Part shown: positions 33,399 to 44,639 of the stretch, one piece after another
Layout: each line of letters begins with the position of its first letter
Numbering within the stretch: the stretch's first letter is position 1
NCBI RefSeq assembly: GCF_004379255.2
Contig: NC_056036.1
Coordinates: 37,276,076 to 37,340,075, forward strand
Length of the DNA: 64,000 bases
Direction: 5' to 3'
Origin: Salvia splendens
Taxonomy: Eukaryota > Streptophyta > Magnoliopsida > Lamiales > Lamiaceae
Position numbers and translations under genes: made by a program
The notes under the pieces: generated by a model
Seen by the model: the letters and a program-made list of their open reading frames with translations, nothing else
What the model was told of the DNA's origin: nothing
Databases searched by the model: none

Positions 33399-33681
33399 TA
33401 ACTAGACTCAAGTCTCTCTCTTATAATTATATATATATATACATGTAAAATAGATAATCGATTCTCTCTTCATTCCTAAATTCTTTTAGCTTCAAAAATC
33501 TACTCTGCATTTGGGGGGAGATTCTTCCAAATCCCCTCTTTTCTTAATTTTGAATTTGATACTATATTAAAGGGAACCCAGGGAGGGTAAACTTTTTGCT
33601 GGGAATTAATTCCTATTCTCCAGTGCTCGAAGAGGGCGTCGATATACCTATAGATAGTTATTTGAAAATTAGGGTACGGGA
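33399..33681 (+). promoter_or_regulatory. upstream/5' UTR region of the ITPK gene
   Basis: It lies directly upstream of the ITPK start. An AT run (atatatatatatac) near 33425 could hold a TATA function, and a pyrimidine-rich stretch follows. No specific site can be assigned. Confidence 0.3.
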
Positions 33682-36600
33682 ATGGGAGGGGAAATAAACT
33701 ACCTCACTGTGGCGGAAAAGGAAGACGTTGATGAAGGGAAAATTTTGGCGGCGCAGAGGAATCCGTCGCCGCATAAGAAACTAGTGTTGGTGGGATATGC
33801 CCTTACATCTAAGAAAGTTAAGAGCTTTTTGCAGCCAAAGTTTGAACGCTTAGCCAGGTACCTAATTTCTTCTCTTTTTCGTGTGATTGATTTTTCTGAG
33901 TATGGAGAAGATCAAAATGATTGATTTTTTGGGTTTAACTGTTAATGTAGTTTTGAGTGATTTATGTTTTTTTTGTCTCTTTGAATTGAGTTGAGAGAGT
34001 TTGAGTTTATCATCGCCGTTGTGTTTGATTTGACTAATTGATATTTTTAAAGTTGGAATTGTCTGCTGTCATGATCTCCAGTTATTTTATTCACGGTTTC
34101 TTGGAATAGGCTTGGACCATATGGTTTCTTTTTAGGCTGGATAAGCTTGCTTTTTGGTCCCTCTCTCTCCCAGTGGTACAGCTGTTGGATGTTCTGTTGT
34201 TAAAGGTTTTTGAACTGTCAAAGATCACAATTTGGTAGTATCTTAATTTTTTATACAGTCATGTGGTATTTATCTTGTCAGACAATGGTTAACAATATGA
34301 TACGGAGAGTATAATTTTTATCCTGACAGTTGTCTATTGCTAAATGCGATTTAGGAACAAGGGAATCCAATTTGTGGCTATTGATCAAAGTAAACCCCTT
34401 TCGGATCAAGGTCCTTTTGACATTGTGTTGCATAAGGTGACTTCCTAGTTCTTTCTCCACTTCTTACGAGTCACTTTTATTATATGAAGACATATATGAA
34501 TATGATTATCTAATGCATTTTAATCTGTAAATATATCTTGCAGTTATCTGGAAAAGAATGGCGGCGAGTACTAGAGGTTGGTTTCATCTTTCAGGGTGAA
34601 CTCCGATAACAACTGATGAAACTTTTATTATTGATAAGAAAACTTTGATTAATTAGGGATTGAATGATAGTACAACATTGATTGTATGGTGGCGTGTACA
34701 TCCGTTGCAACTGACTACAGTCATTCTCTTGAAATTATTCCCAGTCTAACATGAGATGTTCTCTTCTCCTCAGAGAATTTTAATACGTATCTAGGTTGAA
34801 TCCCTGTGATTCGTGAAAATATGGTTTTCTGAATTCTGAAAGAGGGCTATCGTTTCCATATCTTTAATCATGAATATTTGTTTATTGTGTGGTTGTGCCT
34901 TTGATTTCATGTACTGGCTTTTGAGAGGTAAAACAGCATTTGTTTTTTCGATATTTATAATTCTTTTATCTCCTTCTTAGACCTGTCATTTGTCATGTGC
35001 AGACGTGTTGTATATTGAAACGGCTGTTACCATATAAGAGACTAATATTGATGAATGAAAAGCAAAGCTTACAAACAATGAATATTAAAATCTGAAATTC
35101 ACGTTCTTCGCGAATCTAGTCCACAAAGTACATCTGTGTATTGTTAGCAATTTCATTCTTCATTATGTTACCTTCTTACGGACCACAGGGAGACATACAT
35201 TACTAAAGGGTTTCTTAATTTTCTAGATACATCTAGTTGAAAACTGCCTTATTCTTATCTTGCTGGAGGTTGTGGTGTTTGTTCTCACTACTTCAATTCT
35301 TCCTTTTCTTTTTTTTAGAATTCTCATTATATTAATTCTGATTTGGTGATCATCTTCTTGGACAATGCATATATGTTAGAAAATTTGATTCTTGATCACA
35401 CCAGGCGTAATCCTGTGATTGACATAAAAATTGGTTTTTTAGTAGAAAGTTATGTTGTTGGATAACACGCTTCCAAAGCATTTAGGATATTGTGTATCTT
35501 AAAACTTCAGAGCTGGCCTGCTAGATGCTTCATGACAATGAGAGAACCCATCTATTGATGTTGCCTATTTGCCTTAGTGAAATAGTCTGTAGTGTGTGCA
35601 TAGCACATATTCTCGAATTGGGTAATGCTGTTTCTTTTCTCTAGATTGACATAATGGTAAGCATTTCCTGTACACCATCTGCATTCATTCATAACTGCTG
35701 ATGCTTTATTTTAAGAATCTCATTTGTATTATTGTGTGTGATCTCTTAGTGGGAACAACCAGATTGGGTATTAATACCCAATTTCCCACCCAAAATTTTC
35801 CCACATACGACGGAGATGCCAAAGCTCTTTTCTCTCCTCTTTATCTTCTCCTAATAAAGGCTTATATTTGTGAAATGAAATTGAAGTGTGAAATGCTTGC
35901 CAATTGTCCTTTGCATGGATATGTATGTTGGATTTTTAAGATTGTTTCTTATCATTGATTGTTTACCACTTCTGCAGGATTATTGGAATGAACATCCCGA
36001 GGTCACAATTCTTGACCCTCCTCGAGCCATACAGCAAGTACATAATCGCCAATCCATGCTTCAAGATGTTGCCGACCTAAATCTATCAGATCGTTATGGT
36101 AATTTTGATATCCTTGTTAAAAGCCTGCTGCTGCTATTTGTTTTTTGTTGATCATTGGTAGATTGTAATGATGCCATCAAATGTTAATTAAATATTGACT
36201 TAGAGTATTGATGATGTCACTTATGTGATGTACAGGAAAAGTCGGTGTTCCTAAACAGTTGGTTATCAAGAAAGATCCATCATCTATTCCTGGTGCAGTG
36301 AGCAAGGCTGGCCTGAGGCTACCCATTGGTATGTCTTGCTTTACACTTATTTTATTTTATCACTGTTTCTTTGTTTCTTTCTCTTATTTTCTTTTCTAAT
36401 TAATGGAACTATCTCCACAATTCACTCCAATAATAAATCTTGTATGCATTTCAGTGGCAAAACCTTTGGTTGCAAAGTCACATGAACTCTCTCTCGCCTA
36501 TGACGAGTTCTCCCTCCAGAAGTTGGAGCCACCACTTGTTTTACAGGAATTCATTAATCATGGTAAGAAGACATTGATTGTGTTCTTTATGATTTGGCTA

Positions 36601-37432
36601 GCGGTTTTCCTTAAGAGGGATAAATGATACAGATATTTTAATTAGATCTTATTTCTTTCTTGGTGTTGTAGGGGGTGTACTATTCAAAGTGTACATTGTT
36701 GGTGAAGCAATAAAAGTGGTCAGACGATATTCTTTACCCGATGTTAACAAATATGAGCTGTCAAAGAGTGCTGGTGTTTATCACTTTCCAAGAGTTTCTT
36801 GTGCTTCCGCATCCGCTGATGAAGCGGACTTGGATCCTCATGTTGCTGGTGAGCTTATTCTGTTTGAGCATATTGACTTTTCTTACATTTTCTTTAGAAG
36901 TTGTTCACCTATACAGTATTATTAGTCTCTTGCTGACTTCAAAGAACTACTATCATTTATCTTTTGGCTTTGTCGTGGTCAAGAATATTCTTTTAGGCTC
37001 TTGTCTTTATTATGTCCCTATTTTTCCTGTAGAGCTCCCTCCACGGCCATTACTCGAGAGATTGGCTAAAGAACTACGACGACGGCTGGTATGATACACA
37101 TTTCATGTGCTGTAATTTTGGACCCTCATCATGGATTAACTATTGTTTCAATTCTCTTGCAATAGGATCTTCGGCTATTCAACTTGGATATAATTAGAGA
37201 GCATGGAACTCGAGACAACTACTATGTGATAGATATAAACTATTTTCCAGGTATGCAATAGCACATTCATCTACTGGGGATTACGATGTTCATCTTGGAT
37301 GGTATGACTGTATTTGATGTAAAAGGTAGGCGAGTTGGTCCAACATTCTCGTTCTGATATTCAGGATATGGAAAAATGCCAGAATACGAGCACATATTTA
37401 CAGATTTCCTTCTGAGCCTAGTCAAAAGCTAG
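33682..37432 (+). CDS. ITPK3: inositol-tetrakisphosphate 1-kinase (ITPK2/3 type), 10 exons
   Basis: ATP-grasp kinase that phosphorylates inositol tris/tetrakisphosphates in phytate and inositol-phosphate signalling; cytosolic/nuclear. GT-AG exons: 33682-33857, 34355-34436, 34544-34576, 35978-36098, 36236-36328, 36455-36562, 36672-36848, 37033-37088, 37166-37250, 37365-37432. They total 999 nt (332 residues) in one phase. Motifs: [104 protein letters not shown], and the metal/ATP-binding [16 protein letters not shown]. In relatives the third-last group reads KPLVADGSAKSHE. Here the four residues DGSA are absent (between 36474 and 36475), an in-frame 12-nt loss in the substrate/ATP loop that may weaken activity. 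ITPK2 versus ITPK3 cannot be settled. It is otherwise intact. Confidence 0.9.
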
Positions 37433-38333
37433 TATCTTTAAAGAGCTATCACCTGCAGCAAGAGCCATATCCGAGCAGTGTGAGCCTCCAGGGCAGTTTA
37501 TCGACGTGCATCATTATGCTTTGGAGGGCGAGGGAAAGTAAGACATGCTATGGTGATATTTGGCAGTGACTCTGTGCTGTTTTAAAGGCAGTGACTCTGC
37601 TCTTTTGAAGGTAATCAAGTGTCTCCGGCCTTTTGTAGTTCGTGTTTCGTTTTGTGGCTCGTGTCGATGATCAAGTGTTGGTATAGAGTATGAAAGGGCT
37701 AATTAGTTAGCATTAATTTCTGACCAATCTCTGTTTGGTCTTGTAATTCTTGTTAGTTAGACTCTCTGTTGGTATAATTTCGCTCTGAATTTGTTGCTTA
37801 ATTCACATTATTTCATTTTTGGGAAGTTGATATGTTTTCTTTTATGATGATAATCTATTTGTTAGGCCTAAAAATAGGTTGCAGGAATGAGATTTAAGTA
37901 AAAGTGGTCAAAGTATTATTAGTGAAAAAAGGAATAATTTTTTGTGGATACCTAAATAACGAAAGAGTTTAGGGTTTAGGTACTAGTAGTATCTTCTAAC
38001 ATATTTTTTATTACCAAAAGCATATTTTTAAGAAGATTAATGTGGGTTTTCCTTTACCCTGTGATGATTTAAAATTTTGATTTATTGGATCATTTTTTTA
38101 TTACCAAAAGCATATTTTTAAGAAGATTAATGTGGGTTTTCCTTTACCCTGTGATGATTCAAAATTTTGATTTATTGGATAAAAGAGAAGTGTCTTATCA
38201 ATTAAGGAGTATTGTTTTATCATCTTCTTTTGGTTTATCTGTTGACCAATATCAATTTACAGATCTATCTATTTTGGATTGATGCAATTTAAATAATTTT
38301 TGTAATAAAATGTTATAATTTTAATATATGTAG
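37433..38333. other. 3' UTR and intergenic, with a 90-bp duplication
   Basis: The first few hundred bases after the ITPK stop are probably its 3' UTR (a candidate TAATTT-rich end near 37800). Further on there is only AT-rich sequence and the tandem duplication at 38004-38180. Confidence 0.45.
38004..38180. repeat. 90-bp tandem duplication
   Basis: ttaccaaaagcatattttta and the following sequence to tttgatttattggat occur at about 38011-38090 and again at 38101-38180. There is one base difference (gatgattt versus gatgattc). It is a recent head-to-tail duplication. Confidence 0.93.
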
Positions 38334-38335
38334 TA

Positions 38336-38585
38336 CTCTCTCCGTCTATGAAAATTTGTCACTTATTTTCATTTTCGTCCGTCCCTAAAAATTTGTCATC
38401 TTTCACTTTTACCATTTTTGGTAGTGGAACTCACATTCTACTAACTCATTTCTACTCATATTTTATTATAAAACTAATATATAGAAGTAGGACCAAAATT
38501 CATCAATTTTTTTAAATCACCTTTTATTATATTTCTTAAAACTCGTGTCGGGTCAAATTGTGACAAATTATAAGGGACGAGGGAG
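38336..38585. mobile_element. Stowaway-type MITE, complete (250 bp)
   Basis: TA duplications lie at 38334-38335 and 38586-38587. Ends read inward are ctctctccgtctatgaaaat and ctccctcgtcccttataatt, both leading to ttgtcac. The body has gacccgacacgagttttaag in reverse, matching the copies at 6286 and 9547. It is the best-preserved member of the family here. Confidence 0.87.
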
Positions 38586-38587
38586 TA

Positions 38588-39015
38588 CTACATTTGTATG
38601 CCAACATAGTTATATTATTTCATTTTGTTTTATTCTCTAAAATTAGTCTCTAGTTATGTTAAATTTCTCTCTTTGATGAGTTGAGACTAATTTTTATTAA
38701 CAATATTTCAACTTTTTTTTATAGTTGAAATTTGAACCGAGATTCAAAATACTCATCAACGTTACTTATTTGAGGAAATTGTGTTTAATATATCGTGCGT
38801 TGTTTGATATGATGTGTGCCGCGAGCTCGATACTTTTATTAAAGGAGATAGACGAGTCTACGTTGCTATGTATTTTTATTACTTGTTAGTTAGTTTGTTG
38901 GCCTATGTGACCAAATTTTGCACAACCAAAAACTAGTTTATTTGAGAAAAAAAATAGGTTTATTTATGCATTTAATTAAAATATATGGGCGCATATATAG
39001 TACTTGGAAAGTGCA
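38588..39015. other. intergenic, nothing recognised
   Basis: AT-rich sequence between a MITE and Harbinger element E4, with no gene signal. Confidence 0.45.
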
Positions 39016-39018
39016 TAA

Positions 39019-41023
39019 GGCCATCCACTACGTTGTCTCTATACCGTCCCTTAAACCGTCCCTTAAATACTATTTGACCACTATTTGAGGGCCCCACTGT
39101 CCTTTTTTCCTCCATCCCTTAACTAAGGGACGGAACCTGCAACGCTCCGTCCCTTAACCGTCCCTTATTCAATCCCTTAATTACTATTCATTCAATTTCA
39201 TTTTTTATTTTTTTTCTCAACCCAATCCAATTAAAACAAACACACTTTATTAAAAACACACTTTATTAAAAAACACACAACATAAAAAAACACACAACAT
39301 AAAAAACACACAACATAATTTAAAATACAAATTTAAAGAAAAATAAAAAAACTACTCCGCCGGCTAATCATCCTCCGGAGGCGGTCGAGGTTGAGGGGGA
39401 GTCGGAAGGCCAAGTTGTGCTGCCATATACACAATTCCGTTCCACCAGGCCGTGAATTGGGCGTACGAGAAGCGGGAAGTGTCCGCCATTATGGCGGTCA
39501 TGTACGCCACCATAAGTGTGTCCGAGCCTCCCCGCGAGCCCGATCCCGAGGCCGGCTGGCTTGATTCGCCTCGGCCCTTCCTTGCTCTAGCCGCTTTCGC
39601 TGCCTTCGTCCCTTGCGGCCGACGGCGCCCACTCGCGGATCCTCCAGCATCGCCGACCGTACCCGCAAACTCCTGGGATTCAGCCTCAGGTTGGCTGATG
39701 CCCTCAGCGGTGTCACCACTAGACGAGTATTGGTCACTCGCCGTATGCTTCGTGCGCTTCGAGGTTGAGCCCGAGCTGGAGCGAAAACCGCCGGCCCACC
39801 GTTCCTCGTCCTTGACGGTCTGCCAAACATCAACAAATCTGAAATTATGACGTTCGTCGTGGTAGTAGGCGCGCAAAGCGGACGTCAAAATGTCGGTTGC
39901 CGTTGCGCCGCTTTGGTAGCGCGCCTCTTCGGCCGAGTAGATGCCGCAGAATTTTTTGACCTGTCGGTCGACTCGGTCAAAGTGAGAGCGGAGCATTTTA
40001 AATTTGCGCTTGCGGGAGCCTTTCGGCTTTTTCTGGTGGTAGACCTCGCAGACCTTTTCCCAGAAACACTTCCGAGATTGTTGATTCCCGACGATGGGAT
40101 CGTACAAGACGGTGATCCAGGCTTTGTACACCGCCAGCGTTTCGAGGTTGTTGTACGGATGTCGGCCTAGATCCTCTTCCTCTTCTTCCTCTTCCTCCTC
40201 GTCCTCGCCCGCCTGGGGTTGTACACCGCCTCGGCCACCTCCACCGCCTCGGCCACCTCCACTGCCTCGGCCTACTCCCGGCGTGGGATCAACGGGAAAG
40301 TCCTCCCGGATCTGGGATAATCCCTGCGAATACCGCAGGGCGGAGGGACGGACATATGCATCAAGGTCAAAATTGGGTGGTTGGTACCCCCCCTGGCGTC
40401 GCCGAACCCTGGGTCCCTGGCGTTGACGAACCGGAACCGCCCAATGTGTTGATCATGGTCTCCCAATCGCCGAACGCGTTGAGATCCCACCCGCCGGAGC
40501 CGGAACCGTCGTAGTTGCCGTCTCCGTCGCCGGACATCTTGAGTTGTTATATGAAATTTGAGAGAAAATTTGAGAGAAAATTTGAGAGAAAATTTAGATG
40601 ATAGGAAGAATAGATGTGTAGTTGTGTGTGAAATGAGGATGAGTTTAGGAGTATTTGTAGAGTAAAAAAATTAATTAAAAATAAAAAAATTAAAAAAAAA
40701 AACAAAAAAACGGTATTATTACCGTTACAAATTTTTTTTCTTTTATTTTTTCTTTTATTTTTTTTAAAATTCGAATTTAAAAAAAATATTTATTTGCTTT
40801 AGCACGTGACGACGCTCACTCGCGGGCCGGAGAGTGGGCGTCACGCACGACGCCGGGTCGCGCCACGTCGCTTAGGCGCGTGGCGAGACAGCCCGTCTCG
40901 TGGCTCGACGGGACGCGACGCGGGACGGCGCGGGACGGGATGGCGAGCTGCAACGCGTCGCGCCGGGGTCCCGTCTCTCCGGGACGGGACGCGAGACGCC
41001 GGCGAGACGCGTAGTGGATGGTC
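39019..41023 (-). mobile_element. PIF/Harbinger element E4, ORF1 only
   Basis: The element is 2,005 bp with TAA duplications (39016-39018 and 41024-41026). Inward ends are GGCCATCCACTACG and GACCATCCACTACGCGTCTC. The minus-strand leader contains gtgacgcccactctccggcc and cggtaataataccg, closely matching E3's leader. Near the left end are short cacacaacataaaa repeats (about 39240-39320). The coding part is ORF1 of the superfamily (Myb/NAM-associated type). There is no transposase frame. Confidence 0.93.
39364..40537 (-). pseudogene. Harbinger ORF1 (NAM-associated/Myb-like), one frameshift
   Basis: The partner protein of plant PIF/Harbinger transposases, often labelled glutathione S-transferase T3-like or NAM-associated C-terminal. 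ATG 40537 opens MSGDGDGNYDGSGSGGWDLN. At a run of seven G (about 40388-40394) the frame shifts. Allowing one base fewer, it continues PGGYQPPNFDLDAYVRPSAL through Gly/Arg repeats and a run of nine Glu. The Myb-like/SANT region follows: VYKAWITVLYDPIVGNQQSR, FWEKVCEVYHQKKPKGSRKR and WQTVKDEERWAGG. Next come Ser-rich SKRTKHTASDQYSSSGDTAE, the basic PQGTKAAKAARARKGRGE signal and a C-terminal helix. The stop is at 39364. The single G-run slip is the only lesion, so close relatives may be functional. Confidence 0.87.
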
Positions 41024-41026
41024 TAA

Positions 41027-41482
41027 TATTGTGGTCATATATTTATGATTTGTGTATAATTTTTTTACTTTTTTGGAACCATAAATGTAATTAGTGCATA
41101 CTTTAATTCAAATTTTAAAAATAATAGAAAGAAAATTTCAAATTTATTTTGTTCCTATTTTTATTTTAATTCAAATTTTAATTCAATATTGTAATGGTTG
41201 ACTGATGTAAAAGGATCATACTTTATCTGCATTTTATTTTGTTCCTATTTTTATTTTCAAATTTCCACCTTTACTGCTCCCATACATCGAGGTAGAACAA
41301 GAACAAGAACTAGAAAACGATTAAGTTCCCATTAAAAAAATTGTCTAAAGATAAATCAACACATGCAAAACTTAAACCTATAAAACTAAGCAAAGATGAA
41401 TCTCTTCATATAACACACACATATTACATATATGATGGTAGATAAATTACAGATATTAAATACTAGTACTATATTGAGATTC
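41027..41482. other. intergenic / 3' side of the EPFL gene
   Basis: AT-rich. It contains a short near-duplicate phrase (ttttgttcctatttttatttt at about 41148 and 41240). It probably includes the 3' UTR of the minus-strand EPFL gene. Confidence 0.4.
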
Positions 41483-42238
41483 TTATACCCCACTTGGGTT
41501 GAAATATAAATCTCCACACTTACATTTCCAACACATTGGCTTATAATTTGAAATATAATCTCCCCTCGAATAGGCAATAATATTAATTCCTGGAAAATAT
41601 AGTTTTTTATGGAAGATGATTTTGTTTGGGGTCACAATTGGAACCTGAACTGCCTCGCAATTTCCACAAGACTTGCATTTTTTATTATCACATCTTGGAG
41701 GCTTTGATCCTATCACTCCCATTTTCATCACCTTTTCTTCATTAATTCTCTGCACATACATGAATACATTACAAAAACTAAGTTATATAGTGCTATGTGA
41801 AGCATTATTTATGTACTGAATGAGAGTGATATTTCAAGAAACCTTACTATTGCGAAATCAGACTGTTTCGATATTTGTCTTCCTGAAAAAAAAATGAAAT
41901 AATAAATACATAAAAAAATGTCACATGCTTGTACATATGCACGTTTGAATGTATCACTTTGGTAAAGAATACACACACACTATCTTAGTTTGAGTCTCAT
42001 AGAGAGTAAACATTTGATCTTTTAAGTGAAGTTTTATTTATTCTTTATGCATTAACTGCATTAAAAAGGAATGAGATATTCGTATCATTAATCCGGATAC
42101 GAAGAAATTACTGAAAATAGATCTTACTTGCGTTCGAATAATGTACTTACCTCGGGCCATGAAATGGAGTGGATTTAAAGTGAGTAACAGTAAAAATTCC
42201 AATGCTAGTAGATATTGAATCATATATTTGAATTTCAT
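41483..42238 (-). CDS. EPFL: EPIDERMAL PATTERNING FACTOR-like peptide (EPFL1/2/3 clade)
   Basis: Secreted cysteine-rich signal peptide acting through ERECTA-family receptors in organ growth and patterning. Minus-strand exons 42151-42238, 41848-41882 and 41483-41749 have GT-AG introns and keep one phase, giving 129 residues. Exon 1 is a signal peptide: MKFKYMIQYLLALEFLLLLT then LNPLHFMARG. The mature region reads GVIGSKPPRCDNKKCKSCGN, CEAVQVP, a variable loop, then SRGDYISNYKPMCWKCKCGD and LYFNPSGV. The GSKPPRC...CEAVQVP...NYKPM.WKCKCG pattern is the EPFL1/2/3 signature. Seven cysteines are visible in the mature part; the one in PMC may be an extra, unpaired residue. The variable loop (about 25 residues) is where clade members differ. 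The gene appears intact. Confidence 0.88.
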
Positions 42239-43235
42239 GATGCAAGCCAATGAACTTTTTGAGGGGGAGGGGGAAGAGGTTATCAAAGAAATTTAGAGTA
42301 GTGAATCAATCAACAAGTGAACTTCTTTTAAAGGGTGGATTTTGGAGAGAAGTATCAACAAGAATATTATGATTAAATTGATATAGTTCAATGATTGAAG
42401 TTGGAAGACAAAAAGGGTATTCTGCAAAAGATGGAGAGTGAAAACAACAAGTGAAAAACCCTCAAAGGGGAAACGACCTTTTCATTAATTTTGTCCTAGA
42501 TTTATGAGCCCTACGTGGATAGAAATAGTTTAAGAAATAGAGCTCCAAGATAAGGGAAATGACAAGAGGAAAAGAATAAAAATTGGTTTTTGATTTTTCA
42601 AATTAGCTGGAAGGTAAGATAAAATGGTGACATTTCATGCATTAAGATAGATAGGGATTTGAGCTTATGGGATTTGATTTCAGTTGAGTCCCCACCATAT
42701 ATTTTTGAAAATGGATTTACAATCGTGCAACTGTCTATTCTGTTTTTGTACTACTTCTTTGATTTGTTGCTGGATATAATTTGCTCCTTTATTTTGTTTA
42801 ATTGGAATAAAAATCTACTTGCTTTAACCAAAATTTGTCATATAGCAATAATGGAATATCCTGGCCATGGACTTGGTCACATCGAATTTTGGATCTCATA
42901 AACAACTTAACATTTACCAAATTGGATCGGTGATATGAGCATTTACAAACAAAAAAAATGATAACTTGACAATTTTGTAATATTATAATGCTGAATAATT
43001 CTCTACACATGAAATTATCAGAAATTTGACCTGAACCTTAGTTTCCACTTTCCAGTATGCTTGTTGAAGAAAATCATAAGCAGTTTAAATTCTGATCTTT
43101 AATGTGAGAATATGAGTTTTCAAATAGAATTGATTCAAGCAATCAAAGTTAAACAATAAAATTGATAAAAAAAACAATAAAAGAGCATTATAGTAACACA
43201 CTTAAATCTTGGCATTCAGATAAAGTAGCACGGGT
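42239..43235. other. upstream of the EPFL gene, no other gene seen
   Basis: It contains the presumed promoter of the EPFL gene (a GA-rich stretch aggggaggggga lies at about 42260-42272, near the start). Beyond is AT-rich sequence without a recognised feature. Confidence 0.4.
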
Positions 43236-43244
43236 TAAAATAAA

Positions 43245-44425
43245 GAGTGAACTACAAAAATGGTCCATGGACTATAGGTTTATCTCGCCCATAATCCCCG
43301 GACTTTAAAAATATCGCCAGACAACCCTGGACTAAGGGTTTATCTCAAATTTGGTCCTTTTGCCATTTTTTGGTACGAAAATACCCTTTTGAGCATTTGG
43401 GCAATTTGGTCTTTTTACATTTTTAATATTTTAAATATGATATTATTTCAGTGATGTACTAAATCTGATATTATTTCAAAATTATTATTCTTCTTCCCTT
43501 TTGTCATCCTTCACTTTGTTTCTTTATTTCAATATTAGATTTAATTTTATAAAATTAAATTTTAAATTTAGATTTTTAAATATCAATAATTTTTTTTAAT
43601 TAAAACTATTAATTCATGGACACTATAAATATTGATTAAAACTATTAATTTTTTTTATTTAATATAATATTCAACTGAATTGAAGAAATGTAGAAAAATA
43701 ATATTAATCATGATGGAAAAATAAGAGCTATTCTATTTAGCCTTCGTTCCGTTGTTATAATTGCTTGTGATTAAATATTATGAAGTTAACTAAAAATTTG
43801 ATACTACTAAAAATTTTATATAGGAGTATTTTTGTTGAAATTTTCTAGTTAATTTTGATTGTTTTCAAATAAATAAACGAAAATTATATTTTTCTTACAT
43901 TAGATGCATATTTATTTCAGCATAAATCGTGTTATATGATCTATTTATGATTAAAACTATTAAATATTGATTAAAACTAAGTTGGCGTCGGCATAACTTA
44001 TTGATTAAATATTAGACACTATCAAATATTGATTAAAACTATCAATTTGTGTTATTTAATAATTTTAATAATTATTAAAAATTTATTGATATTTAAAAAT
44101 CTAAATTTAAAAATTAATTTTATAAAATTAAATCTAATATTAAAATAAAGAAACAAAGGGAAGGATAACAAAAGGAAAGAAGAATGATAATTTTGAAATA
44201 CTATCAGATTTAGTACATCACTGAAATAATATCAGATTTAAAATATTAAAAGTGTAAAAAGACTAAATTGCCCAAATGCTCAAAAGGATATTTTATACTA
44301 AAAAATGGCAAAAGGACTAAATTTGAGATAAACCCTTAGTCCAGGGTTGTCTGACGATATTTTTAAAGTCTAGAGATTATAGGAGAGATAAACCCATAAT
44401 CCAGGATTATTTTTGTAGTTCATTC
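43245..44425. mobile_element. foldback MULE with long inverted repeats
   Basis: The element is 1,181 bp with a 9-bp target duplication TAAAATAAA (43236-43244 and 44426-44434). Both ends read GARTGAACTACAAAAAT inward. The inverted repeat continues for roughly 350 bp or more per side (gacaaccctggactaagggt, tttatctcaaatttRgtcc, gcatttgggcaatttRgtc). No coding frame is present. Nine-base duplication and long inverted repeats identify a Mutator-type non-autonomous element whose arms could pair almost end to end. Confidence 0.92.
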
Positions 44426-44435
44426 TAAAATAAAT

Positions 44436-44630
44436 AGTCATGTGTGGAGTGACTATTCTGTTTCACTGTCTGAGATATCAAAAGCATGTGAAGATATAAA
44501 TTTTGTACGACTATGTTGTGGATTGCCTTTTTCTGGATTGGAATATCAGAGAAGCCCCAATTGTATAGGAATAGAATCAAATGAAATTTTCTCAAGTTCA
44601 GCCTTATGGGAGTGGAGTGGACCAGCCTAG
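44436..44630 (+). pseudogene. unidentified gene fragment
   Basis: Just outside the foldback MULE a frame reads YSVSLSEISKACEDINFVRL then CCGLPFSGLEYQRSPNCIGI and ESNEIFSSSALWEWSGPA before a stop. Amino-acid usage is protein-like and unlike the surrounding AT-rich DNA, so it looks like the C-terminal exon of a real gene. I do not recognise it. No upstream exon is visible on the other side of the element, so it is listed as a fragment. Confidence 0.35.
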
Positions 44631-44639
44631 TCCTCACAT

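Noticed and set aside
39452..39850. 132-codon plus-strand frame over E4
   Set aside because: It is the complementary shadow of the GC-rich ORF1 gene on the minus strand.
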